Below are positions 51,403-59,804 of a DNA stretch of 64,000 bases, piece by piece (positions within the stretch are counted from its first letter, which is position 1; every line of letters begins with the position of its first letter). Both the position numbers and the translations under genes were made by a program. The DNA is from Ferdinandcohnia salidurans (GTDB lineage: Bacteria > Bacillota > Bacilli > Bacillales > Bacillaceae_L). Under the pieces are notes generated by a model that saw only the letters and a program-made list of their open reading frames with translations, did no database searches and was not told the DNA's origin. The stretch covers positions 186,001 through 250,000 of the forward strand of contig NZ_JBHUEK010000004.1 of the NCBI RefSeq assembly GCF_042680725.1, in the 5' to 3' direction.

Positions 51403-52359
51403 GTGGTAGAGAAATTAGAAGCATTACTAGAAATAAAAAATGTAAAGAAATACTTTTCTATCCAAAAGAAGCCGTTAATGGCGGTTAATGATTTGAATTT
51501 AATCATAAATAAAGGGGAAACAGTTGGACTAGTAGGGGAAAGTGGCTGTGGAAAATCAACAGCAGGAAAAACGATTATTCGATTATTTGAACCAACAGCA
51601 GGTGAAGTCCTGTTTGAAGGAAAAAACATTTATCAGTTTAATCCAAGACAAATGAAGGAGTTTCGCAAAGATGTTCAAATTATTTTTCAGGACCCCTATG
51701 CTTCCTTAAATCCAAGAATGAAAATTGAGGATATTATTGCGGAACCACTTGATATCCACGGTCTTGCTAGAGGTAAAAAAAGAAAAGAACGTGTGAAGGA
51801 ACTTTTAGAATTGGTAGGTCTTCGTCCAGAGCATGCTAATCGATTTCCCCATGAGTTTAGCGGGGGACAAAGACAGCGAATTGGAATTGCCAGGGCCCTG
51901 GCTCTAAATCCAAAATTTATTGTGTGTGATGAACCAATTTCAGCATTAGATGTATCAATTCAGGCGCAAATAGTTAATCTGTTAAAGAGTTTACAGGAAA
52001 AAATGGATTTAACCTATTTATTTATTGCCCATGATTTATCAATGGTTAAATATATTTCAGATCGCATTCTTGTGATGTATTTAGGAAATATGGTTGAGTT
52101 TACGGATAGTGAGTCCCTTTATGACGAACCACTCCATCCATACACAAAAGCTTTGTTATCCGCTGTGCCGATTCCTGATCCGGTAGTGAAACGTGAACGA
52201 ATTGTGCTTGAAGGAGAAGTACCCAGTCCATTATCTCCACCATCTGGTTGTGTGTTTCGAACAAGATGTCAATATGCAATGGAAAGATGTTCAATTGAGG
52301 TTCCACAGTGGAAGGAAGTAAAGCCATCTCATTTCACAGCCTGTCATCTTTATGATTAA
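51403..52359 (+). CDS. oppF: Peptide ABC transporter ATP-binding protein, OppF/DppF type
   Basis: 318 residues. Walker A GESGCGKS (about residues 45-52), QIIFQDPYASLNPRM, signature FSGGQRQRIGIARAL, Walker B IVCDEPISALD, IAHDLSM, and the C-terminal PPSGCVFRTRCQYAMERC cysteine segment. GTG 51403 follows GGGGGGAGG. Last gene of the transporter operon; no hairpin terminator directly follows, and a new promoter lies 10 bases after the stop. Confidence 0.97.
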   Translation: MVEKLEALLEIKNVKKYFSIQKKPLMAVNDLNLIINKGETVGLVGESGCGKSTAGKTIIRLFEPTAGEVLFEGKNIYQFNPRQMKEFRKDVQIIFQDPYASLNPRMKIEDIIAEPLDIHGLARGKKRKERVKELLELVGLRPEHANRFPHEFSGGQRQRIGIARALALNPKFIVCDEPISALDVSIQAQIVNLLKSLQEKMDLTYLFIAHDLSMVKYISDRILVMYLGNMVEFTDSESLYDEPLHPYTKALLSAVPIPDPVVKRERIVLEGEVPSPLSPPSGCVFRTRCQYAMERCSIEVPQWKEVKPSHFTACHLYD

Positions 52360-52368
52360 TACGTACGT

Positions 52369-52398
52369 TTTACAAATATAGGTAGAAAGTGGTATAAT
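52369..52398 (+). promoter_or_regulatory. Promoter in the oppF-ydjO gap
   Basis: TTTACA (52369-52374) and perfect TATAAT (52393-52398), 18-bp spacer. No coding frame follows for over 300 bases, so it likely drives a noncoding RNA or a long ydjO leader. Confidence 0.7.
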
Positions 52399-52404
52399 AT
52401 TTAC

Positions 52405-52553
52405 TAACTAAGTTAAATTAATAGTAATGCTTATTATAAGGAGTTTCTCAAGGAAGCTTCGCGTTAACAAAAAGCCCTAAAGCCAAAGTTAGCCGTAGTG
52501 GCGCTATCCAGTTTAAAAGCGCACAAAGAACACTTTTTATAATAAGTTTTTTT
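52405..52553 (+). ncRNA. Candidate small RNA
   Basis: The stretch after the promoter has CTTATTATAA (52430-52439) paired with TTATAATAAG (52537-52546), directly followed by TTTTTTTATT, i.e. a terminator-type end whose stem encloses about 97 nt. Inside, GCGCT (52501-52505) pairs with AGCGC (52518-52522). No start codon with a ribosome site is seen. Size about 150 nt. Could alternatively be a structured leader or mobile-type repeat flanked by inverted ends. Confidence 0.5.
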
Positions 52554-52556
52554 ATT

Positions 52557-52680
52557 GTCTAGCTCCTGGCGCCATCGGCTCTCTGGTCTAAGCCAATCGC
52601 TTCGGAAGGCAAAAAACGCCTTCTGTCAGCGCTAGTCTTATGCTTGTCACCGATAGGCGGGCGCCATGTGCTTTTCTTTT
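52557..52680 (+). repeat. Bacillaceae-type TGTCTAGCTCC interspersed repeat
   Basis: Starts TGTCTAGCTCCTGGCGCC and ends GGGCGCCATGTGCTTTTC. GGCGCCATCGG (52568-52578) pairs with CCGAT (52650-52654) and GGGCGCC (52659-52665), and GAAGGC (52605-52610) pairs with GCCTTC (52618-52623). From memory, repeats opening with TGTCTAGCTCC and closing with a GC-rich arm plus CTTTTC occur in intergenic DNA of many Bacillaceae; only this copy is in the window. Confidence 0.7.
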
Positions 52681-52736
52681 TTTAACAATACTTTGCAATA
52701 AGTTTCGTGCCAACCAAAACAAAGGAGATGATTTGA

Positions 52737-52943
52737 ATGGCTTTTGGAAGAAGACCAGTCGAAGAAATTGTTACTGAGGAAACAAAGGTGTGGGAATGCA
52801 CAGCTGAGGAATGTAATGGATGGGTACGAGATAATTTTAAGAGCACACAAGAGCCAACTTGTCCATTATGTGGAGCAGAGATGGAGACCAATACAAGATT
52901 ATTACAGGTTGTCAACAACCATAATAAAAGCTTTTTAGCATAA
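52737..52943 (+). CDS. ydjO: Cold-inducible YdjO-type zinc-ribbon protein
   Basis: 68 residues with two cysteine pairs: VWECTAEECNGW (C-x4-C) and PTCPLCGAEM (C-x2-C), a small zinc ribbon. Similar small proteins (YdjO family) are linked to cold shock in Bacillus, and the gene here is followed by a CspA-type gene, which fits. AAAGGAGATGATTTG precedes ATG 52737. Function unproven. Confidence 0.85.
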   Translation: MAFGRRPVEEIVTEETKVWECTAEECNGWVRDNFKSTQEPTCPLCGAEMETNTRLLQVVNNHNKSFLA

Positions 52944-53035
52944 AAATTTTATCTATTTCCTCCACCAAAAAATAGAAAATAATTTTTTAGTTATAAAATG
53001 TTTTTTCTATGGACATAATAATTCATGCATTACCT

Positions 53036-53054
53036 TGCAACAACTTTTGTTGCA
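53036..53054 (+). promoter_or_regulatory. Leader hairpin of the cold-shock gene
   Basis: TGCAAC (53036-53041) pairs with GTTGCA (53049-53054) around AACTTTT, just upstream of the AGGAGG ribosome site. Cold-shock mRNAs often carry temperature-responsive leaders; that role is inferred. Confidence 0.4.
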
Positions 53055-53074
53055 TTACATAGGAGGAAACAATA

Positions 53075-53275
53075 ATGGCACAAGGAAAAGTAAAATGGTT
53101 TAACAGTGAAAAAGGCTTTGGATTTATCGAAGTTGAAGGTGGAGACGATGTATTCGTACATTTTTCAGCAATCCAAGGTGACGGGTTCAAAACGTTAGAA
53201 GAAGGTCAAGATGTTACGTTCGATATCGAAGAAGGTAGCCGTGGACCACAAGCTGCTAATGTTCAAAAAGCATAA
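53075..53275 (+). CDS. Cold-shock protein, CspA family
   Basis: 66 residues, single cold-shock domain with RNP1 KGFGFIEV and RNP2 VFVHFSAI. Binds single-stranded RNA/DNA as a chaperone. Start KVKWFNSEKGFGF and end GPQAANVQKA are typical. Strong AGGAGG site, own leader and terminator; paralogue naming (cspB/cspC/cspD) is not resolvable. Confidence 0.97.
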   Translation: MAQGKVKWFNSEKGFGFIEVEGGDDVFVHFSAIQGDGFKTLEEGQDVTFDIEEGSRGPQAANVQKA

Positions 53276-53296
53276 TGAACCAATCATAAACCGTTC

Positions 53297-53333
53297 AAAA
53301 CAGATTCTATTATAGAATCTGTTTTTTTTTGTT
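53297..53333 (+). terminator. Terminator of the cold-shock gene
   Basis: AAAACAGATTCTA (53297-53309) pairs with TAGAATCTGTTTT (53313-53325), followed by a T-run. Confidence 0.93.
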
Positions 53334-53372
53334 GAATTGAAAAAACCCCTAACTAATGTTAGGGGAGAAAAA

Positions 53373-54878
53373 TTAATTTGTAGCGGCTTTAACTGGTTTT
53401 GCAGTTTCAGCCCCATGAACAGCCTTGTCACTAACATCTACTCGTTTGATAAACATGGCTAAGATTAAAGCAACTATATTAATACCCAACGCTACTAGGA
53501 AGGAATAATTAATTCCTGCAAGTAAAGCTTGTTGACCAATTAGAGCTTGAGTGCTTTCAGTTAATGTGGTTGGATCGACATTAGCTATGAGACTCTCGCC
53601 TTCTGATTTGGCCACGCTATTCATTATAGTTACCAGTACGGCTGTACCAATTGAACCAGATACTTGTTGTGCTGTATTATTGATAGCTGTTCCGTGTGGA
53701 TAAAAACGTGCAGGTAATTGATTTAATCCATTTGTCATAATCGGCATCATGACCATTGACATTCCAAACATACGAAGAGTGTATGTTGTTATGATATAGG
53801 TGTATGAAGAATCAATTTGCAGTTGTGATAATAAATAGGTTGATACTGCTGTAACTACTAACCCACATATTGAAAGAAGACGTGGGCCGAACTTGTCAAA
53901 TAATTTTCCTGTAATCGGGGACATAATTCCCATAACAATTGCTCCGGGTAACATCATTAAACCAGATTCAAATGGAGAAATTCCACGAACACTTTGTACA
54001 TATGCCGGTGTTAAAATCATTCCAGAGAACATCGCTACCGCGTTTACAATGGAGATGATTGAAGCTAGTGCGAACATTGGATATTTATATGCTCGTAAAT
54101 CAAGAATAGGTTCATCTATTTTTAGTTGGCGTAAGATAAAGACAATAAGTGCAATCCCGCCAATAACTAATGATGCAACAACAAGGGTATCGCTCCATCC
54201 GTCACTGCTTGCAGAGCTGAATCCATATAGTAAGCCACCAAAACCAATTGTTGAAAGAATAACGGAGAGATAGTCGATTGTTGCATTTTTGTTTACTTCC
54301 ATCACGTTCTTTGATTTCCAAACAGCAAGCACTAAGCTGATTACTGCAAGAGGTAAAATCATTTCAAACAATACGCGCCAATCGTAATGCTCTACAATAT
54401 ATCCTGATAATGTAGGTCCGATTGCAGGTGCAGTTATCATAACCAATCCAAAAACGCCCATTGCCGTACCGCGCTTTTCTACTGGAAAACTAACAAGCAT
54501 GATGTTCATTAACAATGGTCCCATAACTGAAGATCCAGCTGCTTGAACCATACGACCAGCAAGTAATACTCCAAAATTAGGTGCAAATGCTGCCATAGCC
54601 GTACCAAGTGCGAAAATGACCATTGATGTAATAAATAAGCTGCGATTTGAAAAACGTGTGATTAGATATGCTGATGCAGGAATTAAAACACCGCTAACCA
54701 ACATATATCCAGTTGCAAGCCATTGTACAGTAGAATAATTTTCGATATTTAAATCAATCATAATGGATGGTAATGCAACATTTAATAATGAATTATTTAA
54801 AAAAGAAACAAACGCCCCAATAAATAATACAGCTAACATTAAATATGGTGGTTTTTTTTGTTGTAAAGTAGACTCCAT
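53373..54878 (-). CDS. MFS multidrug exporter, EmrB/QacA (14-TMS) type
   Basis: 501 residues with about 14 membrane helices. Motif C-like GPTLSGYIVEHYDWRVLFEMILP and the N-terminal NNSLLNVALPSIMIDLNIENYSTVQWLATGYML segment define drug:proton antiporters of the DHA2 family. Substrate not predictable. It faces the TetR gene divergently, and the shared gap holds two similar palindromic boxes, so the regulator probably represses this exporter. Confidence 0.95.
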   Translation of the reverse strand: MESTLQQKKPPYLMLAVLFIGAFVSFLNNSLLNVALPSIMIDLNIENYSTVQWLATGYMLVSGVLIPASAYLITRFSNRSLFITSMVIFALGTAMAAFAPNFGVLLAGRMVQAAGSSVMGPLLMNIMLVSFPVEKRGTAMGVFGLVMITAPAIGPTLSGYIVEHYDWRVLFEMILPLAVISLVLAVWKSKNVMEVNKNATIDYLSVILSTIGFGGLLYGFSSASSDGWSDTLVVASLVIGGIALIVFILRQLKIDEPILDLRAYKYPMFALASIISIVNAVAMFSGMILTPAYVQSVRGISPFESGLMMLPGAIVMGIMSPITGKLFDKFGPRLLSICGLVVTAVSTYLLSQLQIDSSYTYIITTYTLRMFGMSMVMMPIMTNGLNQLPARFYPHGTAINNTAQQVSGSIGTAVLVTIMNSVAKSEGESLIANVDPTTLTESTQALIGQQALLAGINYSFLVALGINIVALILAMFIKRVDVSDKAVHGAETAKPVKAATN

Positions 54879-54900
54879 TCATCTTCCCCTCGATTCGTTC

Positions 54901-54913
54901 GTAAAATATTTAC
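54901..54913. promoter_or_regulatory. Putative TetR operator 1
   Basis: GTAAAATATTTAC, palindromic around its centre, 22 bases before the exporter start. Its right half with TTG (AAAATATTTACTTG) recurs at operator 2. Confidence 0.55.
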
Positions 54914-54983
54914 TTGATGATTTTATACCATCAGTTCAATTTGTGCAATATATTTATACTTAAGGTATAATATGTTAGTAATA

Positions 54984-55000
54984 GTAAATAAAATGTTTAC
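54984..55000. promoter_or_regulatory. Putative TetR operator 2
   Basis: GTAAATAAAATGTTTAC, with GTAAA/TTTAC outer arms as in operator 1, 32 bases before the tetR-type start. AAAATGTTTACTTG differs from the operator 1 stretch in one base. Confidence 0.55.
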
Positions 55001-55031
55001 TTGGAATATACAGGAAACGGTTGGAGGATGT

Positions 55032-55904
55032 ATGAATAAACGTAGGAGAAAAGTGGCTGACGTTGCTTTGAAATTATTTGTAGAGAAAGGATTTCAACAA
55101 ACCTCGATACAAGATATCATTGAACAAGCCAATATTTCAAAAGGTACATTTTATAATTATTTCTCGAATAAAAATGACTGTATTGCAGAAATATTAGAAG
55201 GGTTGCGTTACGACGCTAGCCAAATTCGTATGGAATTACAGGTTGGCAAAGATGAAACGGACCGCATTGTTTTAGTTGAACAAATATCAATCCTAACCAA
55301 ATTAAATAGAGAGCGTAACCTCAATACCATTTTTGAGGCGATTTTAAATTCAAATGAAGTAGAACTAAAAAAACTTGTGATGCATCACCGGATTCATGAA
55401 TTGGAATGGCTAGCAGGACGATTTGTAGAAGTATATGGGTATGAAATAAGGCCATATGGGTTTGAACTTTCGATTCTTTTTTATGGGATGATGCATTATA
55501 TCTCATTTACAATGAAGATGACGAATAGTACACAACCAATGCACACGACGGTAGAGGTGCTGTTAACCTATTTGGAGGCAATCATCCCAATTATGGTCAA
55601 AAATGGTAGTACTTTGCTTGACTCGTCGTCACTTCATTTTTTGCAAGCGAGAATTGATCGAAAGGTACTAAACTTACAGGAACTTTTAGATTTAGCAAAG
55701 AATATAGAGAAGGACGCAACTTTTACAACCGACCAGCGAGATTTATATGATACGATTGTGTCAGAATTACAGCGGGAGCGGATTCGAAAAAGTGTGCTTC
55801 AGCCATTGATAAAACCATTTCAATTGTCTTTTCTACAAACGGAAATTGAACATGAAGTAAATACTTTTACAAATTTTCTTTGGTATTACTTAAGGATGCA
55901 TTAA
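55032..55904 (+). CDS. TetR family transcriptional regulator
   Basis: 290 residues, long for the family. N-terminal HTH (ADVALKLFVEKGFQQTSIQDIIEQANISKGTFYNYFSNKNDCIAEIL, residues 9-54) followed by a helical ligand domain and an extra C-terminal helical section of about 90 residues. ATG 55032 is preceded by TTGGAGG; the in-frame stretch before it is not coding. Divergent from the MFS exporter and 15 bases upstream of selO, so it may also control selO. Confidence 0.94.
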   Translation: MNKRRRKVADVALKLFVEKGFQQTSIQDIIEQANISKGTFYNYFSNKNDCIAEILEGLRYDASQIRMELQVGKDETDRIVLVEQISILTKLNRERNLNTIFEAILNSNEVELKKLVMHHRIHELEWLAGRFVEVYGYEIRPYGFELSILFYGMMHYISFTMKMTNSTQPMHTTVEVLLTYLEAIIPIMVKNGSTLLDSSSLHFLQARIDRKVLNLQELLDLAKNIEKDATFTTDQRDLYDTIVSELQRERIRKSVLQPLIKPFQLSFLQTEIEHEVNTFTNFLWYYLRMH

Positions 55905-55919
55905 TAAAAACACAAAGGG

Positions 55920-57386
55920 GTGTTCGAGATTACAAAAAATAAAATGGGCTGGAATTTTGACAATAGTTATGTACATTTACCAAAGGATTTGTATTCAAAA
56001 ACAGATCCTATTCCTGTAAATGAACCAGAACTAGTTATCTTAAACAAGTATTTAGCCGACTTCCTTGGGTTAGATGTAGAGGCTTTGCAGAAAGATGGGG
56101 TTGAGGTCTTTGCTGGGAATAAGATTCCCGAGGGGGCTGAACCTATTGCGCAAGGCTATGCTGGTCATCAATTTGGTCATTTTACAATGCTTGGAGATGG
56201 CCGTGCTGTGTTGCTCGGTGAACAGATGACTCCAGATGGGAAACGATTTGATATTCAGTTAAAAGGTGCAGGTCGTACACCTTATTCACGCGGTGGTGAT
56301 GGTCGTGCTGCAATTGGTCCAATGCTTCGTGAATATATTATAAGTGAAGCGATGCATGGATTAGGGATCCCCACTACCCGAAGCTTAGCTGTAGTTACGA
56401 CAGGTGAACCGGTTTATCGAGAGACAGTTCTACCTGGTGCGATTCTTACACGCGTGGCCGCAAGCCATATACGTGTTGGTACGTTTCAATTTATTGCAGG
56501 ACTTGGAAAAATCGAAGAACTGCGATTGTTAGCAGATTATACGATAGAACGACACTATCCTGAGATTAAAGATGAGGAAAACCGGTACCTTGCTTTATTA
56601 CGAGAGATGATTAATCGCCAAGCTGCCTTGATTTCAAAATGGCAATTGGTCGGTTTTATTCATGGGGTTATGAACACTGATAATATGACGATAAGTGGGG
56701 AAAGCATCGATTATGGACCATGTGCATTTATGGACACCTATGATCCAGCCACTGTTTTTAGTTCAATCGACACGGGTGGTCGTTATGCATTTGGTAAACA
56801 GCCATATATCGGTGGTTGGAATTTAGCCAGATTTGCGGAAAGCTTATTACCTATATTAGATGAAAATGAAGAAAAGGCACTTCAATTAGCACAAGATGAA
56901 ATGTCAAAATACATCGGGATTTATGAAGGAAATTGGTTGAATGGGATGAGAGCAAAGCTTGGCTTGTTCAATGAAGAAGTCGAAGATAAGGGTCTTATTG
57001 AAAACCTATTGGAACTGATGAATTCAAACCAACTAGATTACACGAATACATTTGTAGCTTTAACCTTCGATAAACTTGATAGCATTGAGATATGTAACAC
57101 AGAGAAATTTAAAAGCTGGCAGCAAAAATGGAAGGAAAGACAATCTAGACAAGGGAAATCAGAGGTTGAGATAAAAGAATTAATGAAAACATCGAATCCT
57201 GCTGTCATACCAAGAAACCACCGTGTTGAAGAAGCGTTGGAAGCAGCTGCAGAAGGTGATTATCATGTCATGGGTAAACTGTTAAAGGTATTAAAAAATC
57301 CATTTACGCACTCCCCGGACCAGGCTGAATACGCAAAACCAGCTGAGCCAACAAACAGGCCATATCAAACATTTTGTGGAACCTGA
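55920..57386 (+). CDS. selO: Protein adenylyltransferase SelO
   Basis: Pseudokinase-fold enzyme that attaches AMP to proteins (YdiU/UPF0061). The product has YAGHQFGHFTMLGDGRA, LKGAGRTPYSRGGDGRAAIGPMLREY, TTRSLAVVTTG and HGVMNTDNM, the inverted-ATP active-site segments, and ends TFCGT with no C-terminal selenocysteine. The start is unusual. GTG 55920 overlaps the AAAGGGG site, ATG 55944 is 21 bases away from it, and ATT 55929 has ideal spacing and gives (M)TKNKMGWNFDNSY, the N-terminus I recall for B. cereus homologues. The coordinate given is the GTG. Confidence 0.93.
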   Translation: MFEITKNKMGWNFDNSYVHLPKDLYSKTDPIPVNEPELVILNKYLADFLGLDVEALQKDGVEVFAGNKIPEGAEPIAQGYAGHQFGHFTMLGDGRAVLLGEQMTPDGKRFDIQLKGAGRTPYSRGGDGRAAIGPMLREYIISEAMHGLGIPTTRSLAVVTTGEPVYRETVLPGAILTRVAASHIRVGTFQFIAGLGKIEELRLLADYTIERHYPEIKDEENRYLALLREMINRQAALISKWQLVGFIHGVMNTDNMTISGESIDYGPCAFMDTYDPATVFSSIDTGGRYAFGKQPYIGGWNLARFAESLLPILDENEEKALQLAQDEMSKYIGIYEGNWLNGMRAKLGLFNEEVEDKGLIENLLELMNSNQLDYTNTFVALTFDKLDSIEICNTEKFKSWQQKWKERQSRQGKSEVEIKELMKTSNPAVIPRNHRVEEALEAAAEGDYHVMGKLLKVLKNPFTHSPDQAEYAKPAEPTNRPYQTFCGT

Positions 57387-57389
57387 AAT

Positions 57390-57421
57390 AAAAAGCACCC
57401 CTATTTAGGTGTGCTTTTTTG
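57390..57421 (+). terminator. Terminator of selO
   Basis: AAAAGCAC-c-CCT pairs with AGG-t-GTGCTTTT around ATTT-rich loop, followed by TT. Confidence 0.88.
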
Positions 57422-57507
57422 TATGCTTAAATATACCAGTAGGAATAACTTCAAAAACGAACGTTTATTCTGTACAATAGGAGATAGGAATCCTGAGGTG
57501 ATTGATT

Positions 57508-59790
57508 ATGAAGTTTCGAAAAAATATCCATGAAATAATCGATATAATAAAAGAAAACCCGCAATACGCGAAAAATATTGTACACTGGCATACCATTGAG
57601 GCTACATCTGCTAAAACAATGGACATGCCGAAATCCATAGATAATAGATTACGAGAAGCATTGGACAAAAGAGGCATACATCAGCTATATACCCATCAAC
57701 ATTCCGCCTTCGAAACAACACGAAGAGGTGAAAATTTTGTCGCTGTAACTCCAACAGCATCAGGAAAAACACTTTGCTATAATCTTCCCGTATTACAAAC
57801 GATCATTGAAAACGATCAGGCACGTGCACTTTATTTATTTCCTACTAAAGCTTTAGCACAGGATCAAAAAAGCGAATTAAATGAAATCATTGAGGAAATG
57901 GGAGTTGCAATTAACAGTTATACATATGATGGTGACACACCGGCAAACATCCGCCAAAAGGTAAGAAAAGCCGGTCATATTGTCATCACAAATCCGGATA
58001 TGCTGCATTCTGCGATTCTCCCACATCACACAAAATGGGTTTCATTGTTTGAAAACCTGAAATATGTCGTTATTGATGAACTACATACATACCGGGGAGT
58101 TTTCGGAAGCCATGTTGCAAATGTAATCAGACGGTTAAAGAGAATCTGTGAATTTTACGGCAGCAATCCAATCTTTATGTGTACTTCAGCGACTATTGCC
58201 AATCCAAAAGAACTCGCCGAAGATTTAACTGGTACCCAGATGGAGTTAATAGAAAACAATGGTGCCCCAACTGGAAGAAAGCATTTTGTTTTTTACAACC
58301 CACCAATTGTCAATAAGCCACTCAATATCCGGAGAAGTGCGACACTTGAGGTACGAAAATTAGCCAGTGAATTTTTACAAAATAAAATTCAAACCATCGT
58401 TTTTGCACGAAGTAGGGTAAGGGTAGAAATCATCCTAACGTATTTACAGGAACTCGTTAAACATAAGCTTGGACCGAAATCAATCCGTGGCTATCGTGGT
58501 GGCTATTTACCGAAGCAACGGCGTGAAATTGAACAAGGTCTACGTAATGGAGATATTTATGGAGTTATCAGTACAAATGCGCTCGAATTAGGTGTGGATA
58601 TTGGACAGCTTCAAGTTTGTATTATGACAGGCTACCCTGGAACAATCGCAAGTGCGTGGCAACAAGCAGGTCGTGCTGGTCGTCGACAAGGGGAAGCAGT
58701 GATATTTATGGTGGCTAGCTCCAATCCACTGGACCAATACATGATTCAAAACCCAGAATACTTTTTTAGTAGAAATCCTGAAACAGCCCGAATTAATCCT
58801 AATAACCTTGTTATTTTAATTGATCATATTAAGTGCGCTGCTTATGAATTGCCGTTTAAAGCAGGCGATACATTCGGTGAACTTGATCTGGAAGATATCC
58901 TAGAATTTTTAACCGAAGAAAGAGTTCTTCATCAGAATGGTGAGAAATGGTATTGGATGAACGATTCGTTTCCTGCCCACAATATTAGCCTTCGTTCTGC
59001 TTCTCAAGAGAATGTTGTCATTATTGATCAAACGGATATTGCTGCTGTCAAGGTCATTGGTGAAATGGACCGGTTTAGTGCAATGACATTACTTCATGAT
59101 GAAGCGATTTATTTACATCAAGGTATTCAATATCAAGTTGAAAAGCTGGATTGGGAAGAAAAGAAAGCATTTGTAAGAGAAGTAGATGTTGATTATTTTA
59201 CAGATGCCAACCTAGCGGTAAGTCTTCGCGTTCTTGAGGTTGATAAGGAACGCTCAGAGGAATCTGTAGAAATCGGCTATGGGGATGTTTCTGTCCAGGC
59301 TATGGCGACGATTTTTAAGAAAATAAAATTTGAAACGCATGAAAATATCGGTTCTGGACCGATTCATTTACCCGAAGAGGAACTGCATACGTCTTCAGCA
59401 TGGATTAGCTTGAAAAAATCAGAGCTTGAGGGGATAAGTGATCAAAGGATCGAAGAAGGATTAGTTGGTGTCGCCAATGTCTTAAGACATGTTGCCCCAT
59501 TAATGACCATGTGTGACCCATCAGACTTACATGTTGTTCCTCAGGTGAAAGCTGTTCACAATGAGCAGCCGACAATCTTTTTATATGACAGATATCCAGG
59601 CGGAATAGGCTTGAGTGAAAAAGTTTATGAGGTTATGGAAAACCTCCTCAATGAATCTGAAGAATTAATTGGTAGATGTTCATGTGAATCAGGCTGTCCT
59701 TCTTGTATTGGTACGGATGTGCTAAATGAACGAGCAAAAGGTGATGCACTTACGTTAATTACAAAGTTGAAACAACCTTCAAAATATTAA
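57508..59790 (+). CDS. yprA: DEAD/DEAH-box helicase YprA
   Basis: 760 residues. Walker A TPTASGKTLCYNLP, DEAH-like VIDELHTYRGVFGSH, SAT motif (CTSATIANP), helicase motif VI QQAGRAGRRQGEA, and a C-terminal DUF1998 zinc-type motif C-x-C-x3-C-x2-C (RCSCESGCPSCIG). This is the YprA family (now also called MrfA, DNA repair helicase), paired with the exonuclease YprB/MrfB encoded next. ATG 57508 lies seven bases after GAGGTG. Confidence 0.96.
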   Translation: MKFRKNIHEIIDIIKENPQYAKNIVHWHTIEATSAKTMDMPKSIDNRLREALDKRGIHQLYTHQHSAFETTRRGENFVAVTPTASGKTLCYNLPVLQTIIENDQARALYLFPTKALAQDQKSELNEIIEEMGVAINSYTYDGDTPANIRQKVRKAGHIVITNPDMLHSAILPHHTKWVSLFENLKYVVIDELHTYRGVFGSHVANVIRRLKRICEFYGSNPIFMCTSATIANPKELAEDLTGTQMELIENNGAPTGRKHFVFYNPPIVNKPLNIRRSATLEVRKLASEFLQNKIQTIVFARSRVRVEIILTYLQELVKHKLGPKSIRGYRGGYLPKQRREIEQGLRNGDIYGVISTNALELGVDIGQLQVCIMTGYPGTIASAWQQAGRAGRRQGEAVIFMVASSNPLDQYMIQNPEYFFSRNPETARINPNNLVILIDHIKCAAYELPFKAGDTFGELDLEDILEFLTEERVLHQNGEKWYWMNDSFPAHNISLRSASQENVVIIDQTDIAAVKVIGEMDRFSAMTLLHDEAIYLHQGIQYQVEKLDWEEKKAFVREVDVDYFTDANLAVSLRVLEVDKERSEESVEIGYGDVSVQAMATIFKKIKFETHENIGSGPIHLPEEELHTSSAWISLKKSELEGISDQRIEEGLVGVANVLRHVAPLMTMCDPSDLHVVPQVKAVHNEQPTIFLYDRYPGGIGLSEKVYEVMENLLNESEELIGRCSCESGCPSCIGTDVLNERAKGDALTLITKLKQPSKY

Positions 59791-59804
59791 AAGGGGACAC
59801 CGTT

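Noticed and set aside
52405..52736. Insertion sequence or MITE remnant
   Set aside because: There is no transposase fragment, and the 10-bp inverted arms are followed by a T-run on one side, which fits a terminator better; target-site duplications were not found.
53893..54273. Plus-strand 126-residue frame opposite the MFS exporter
   Set aside because: Antisense to membrane helices of the exporter; no start signals.
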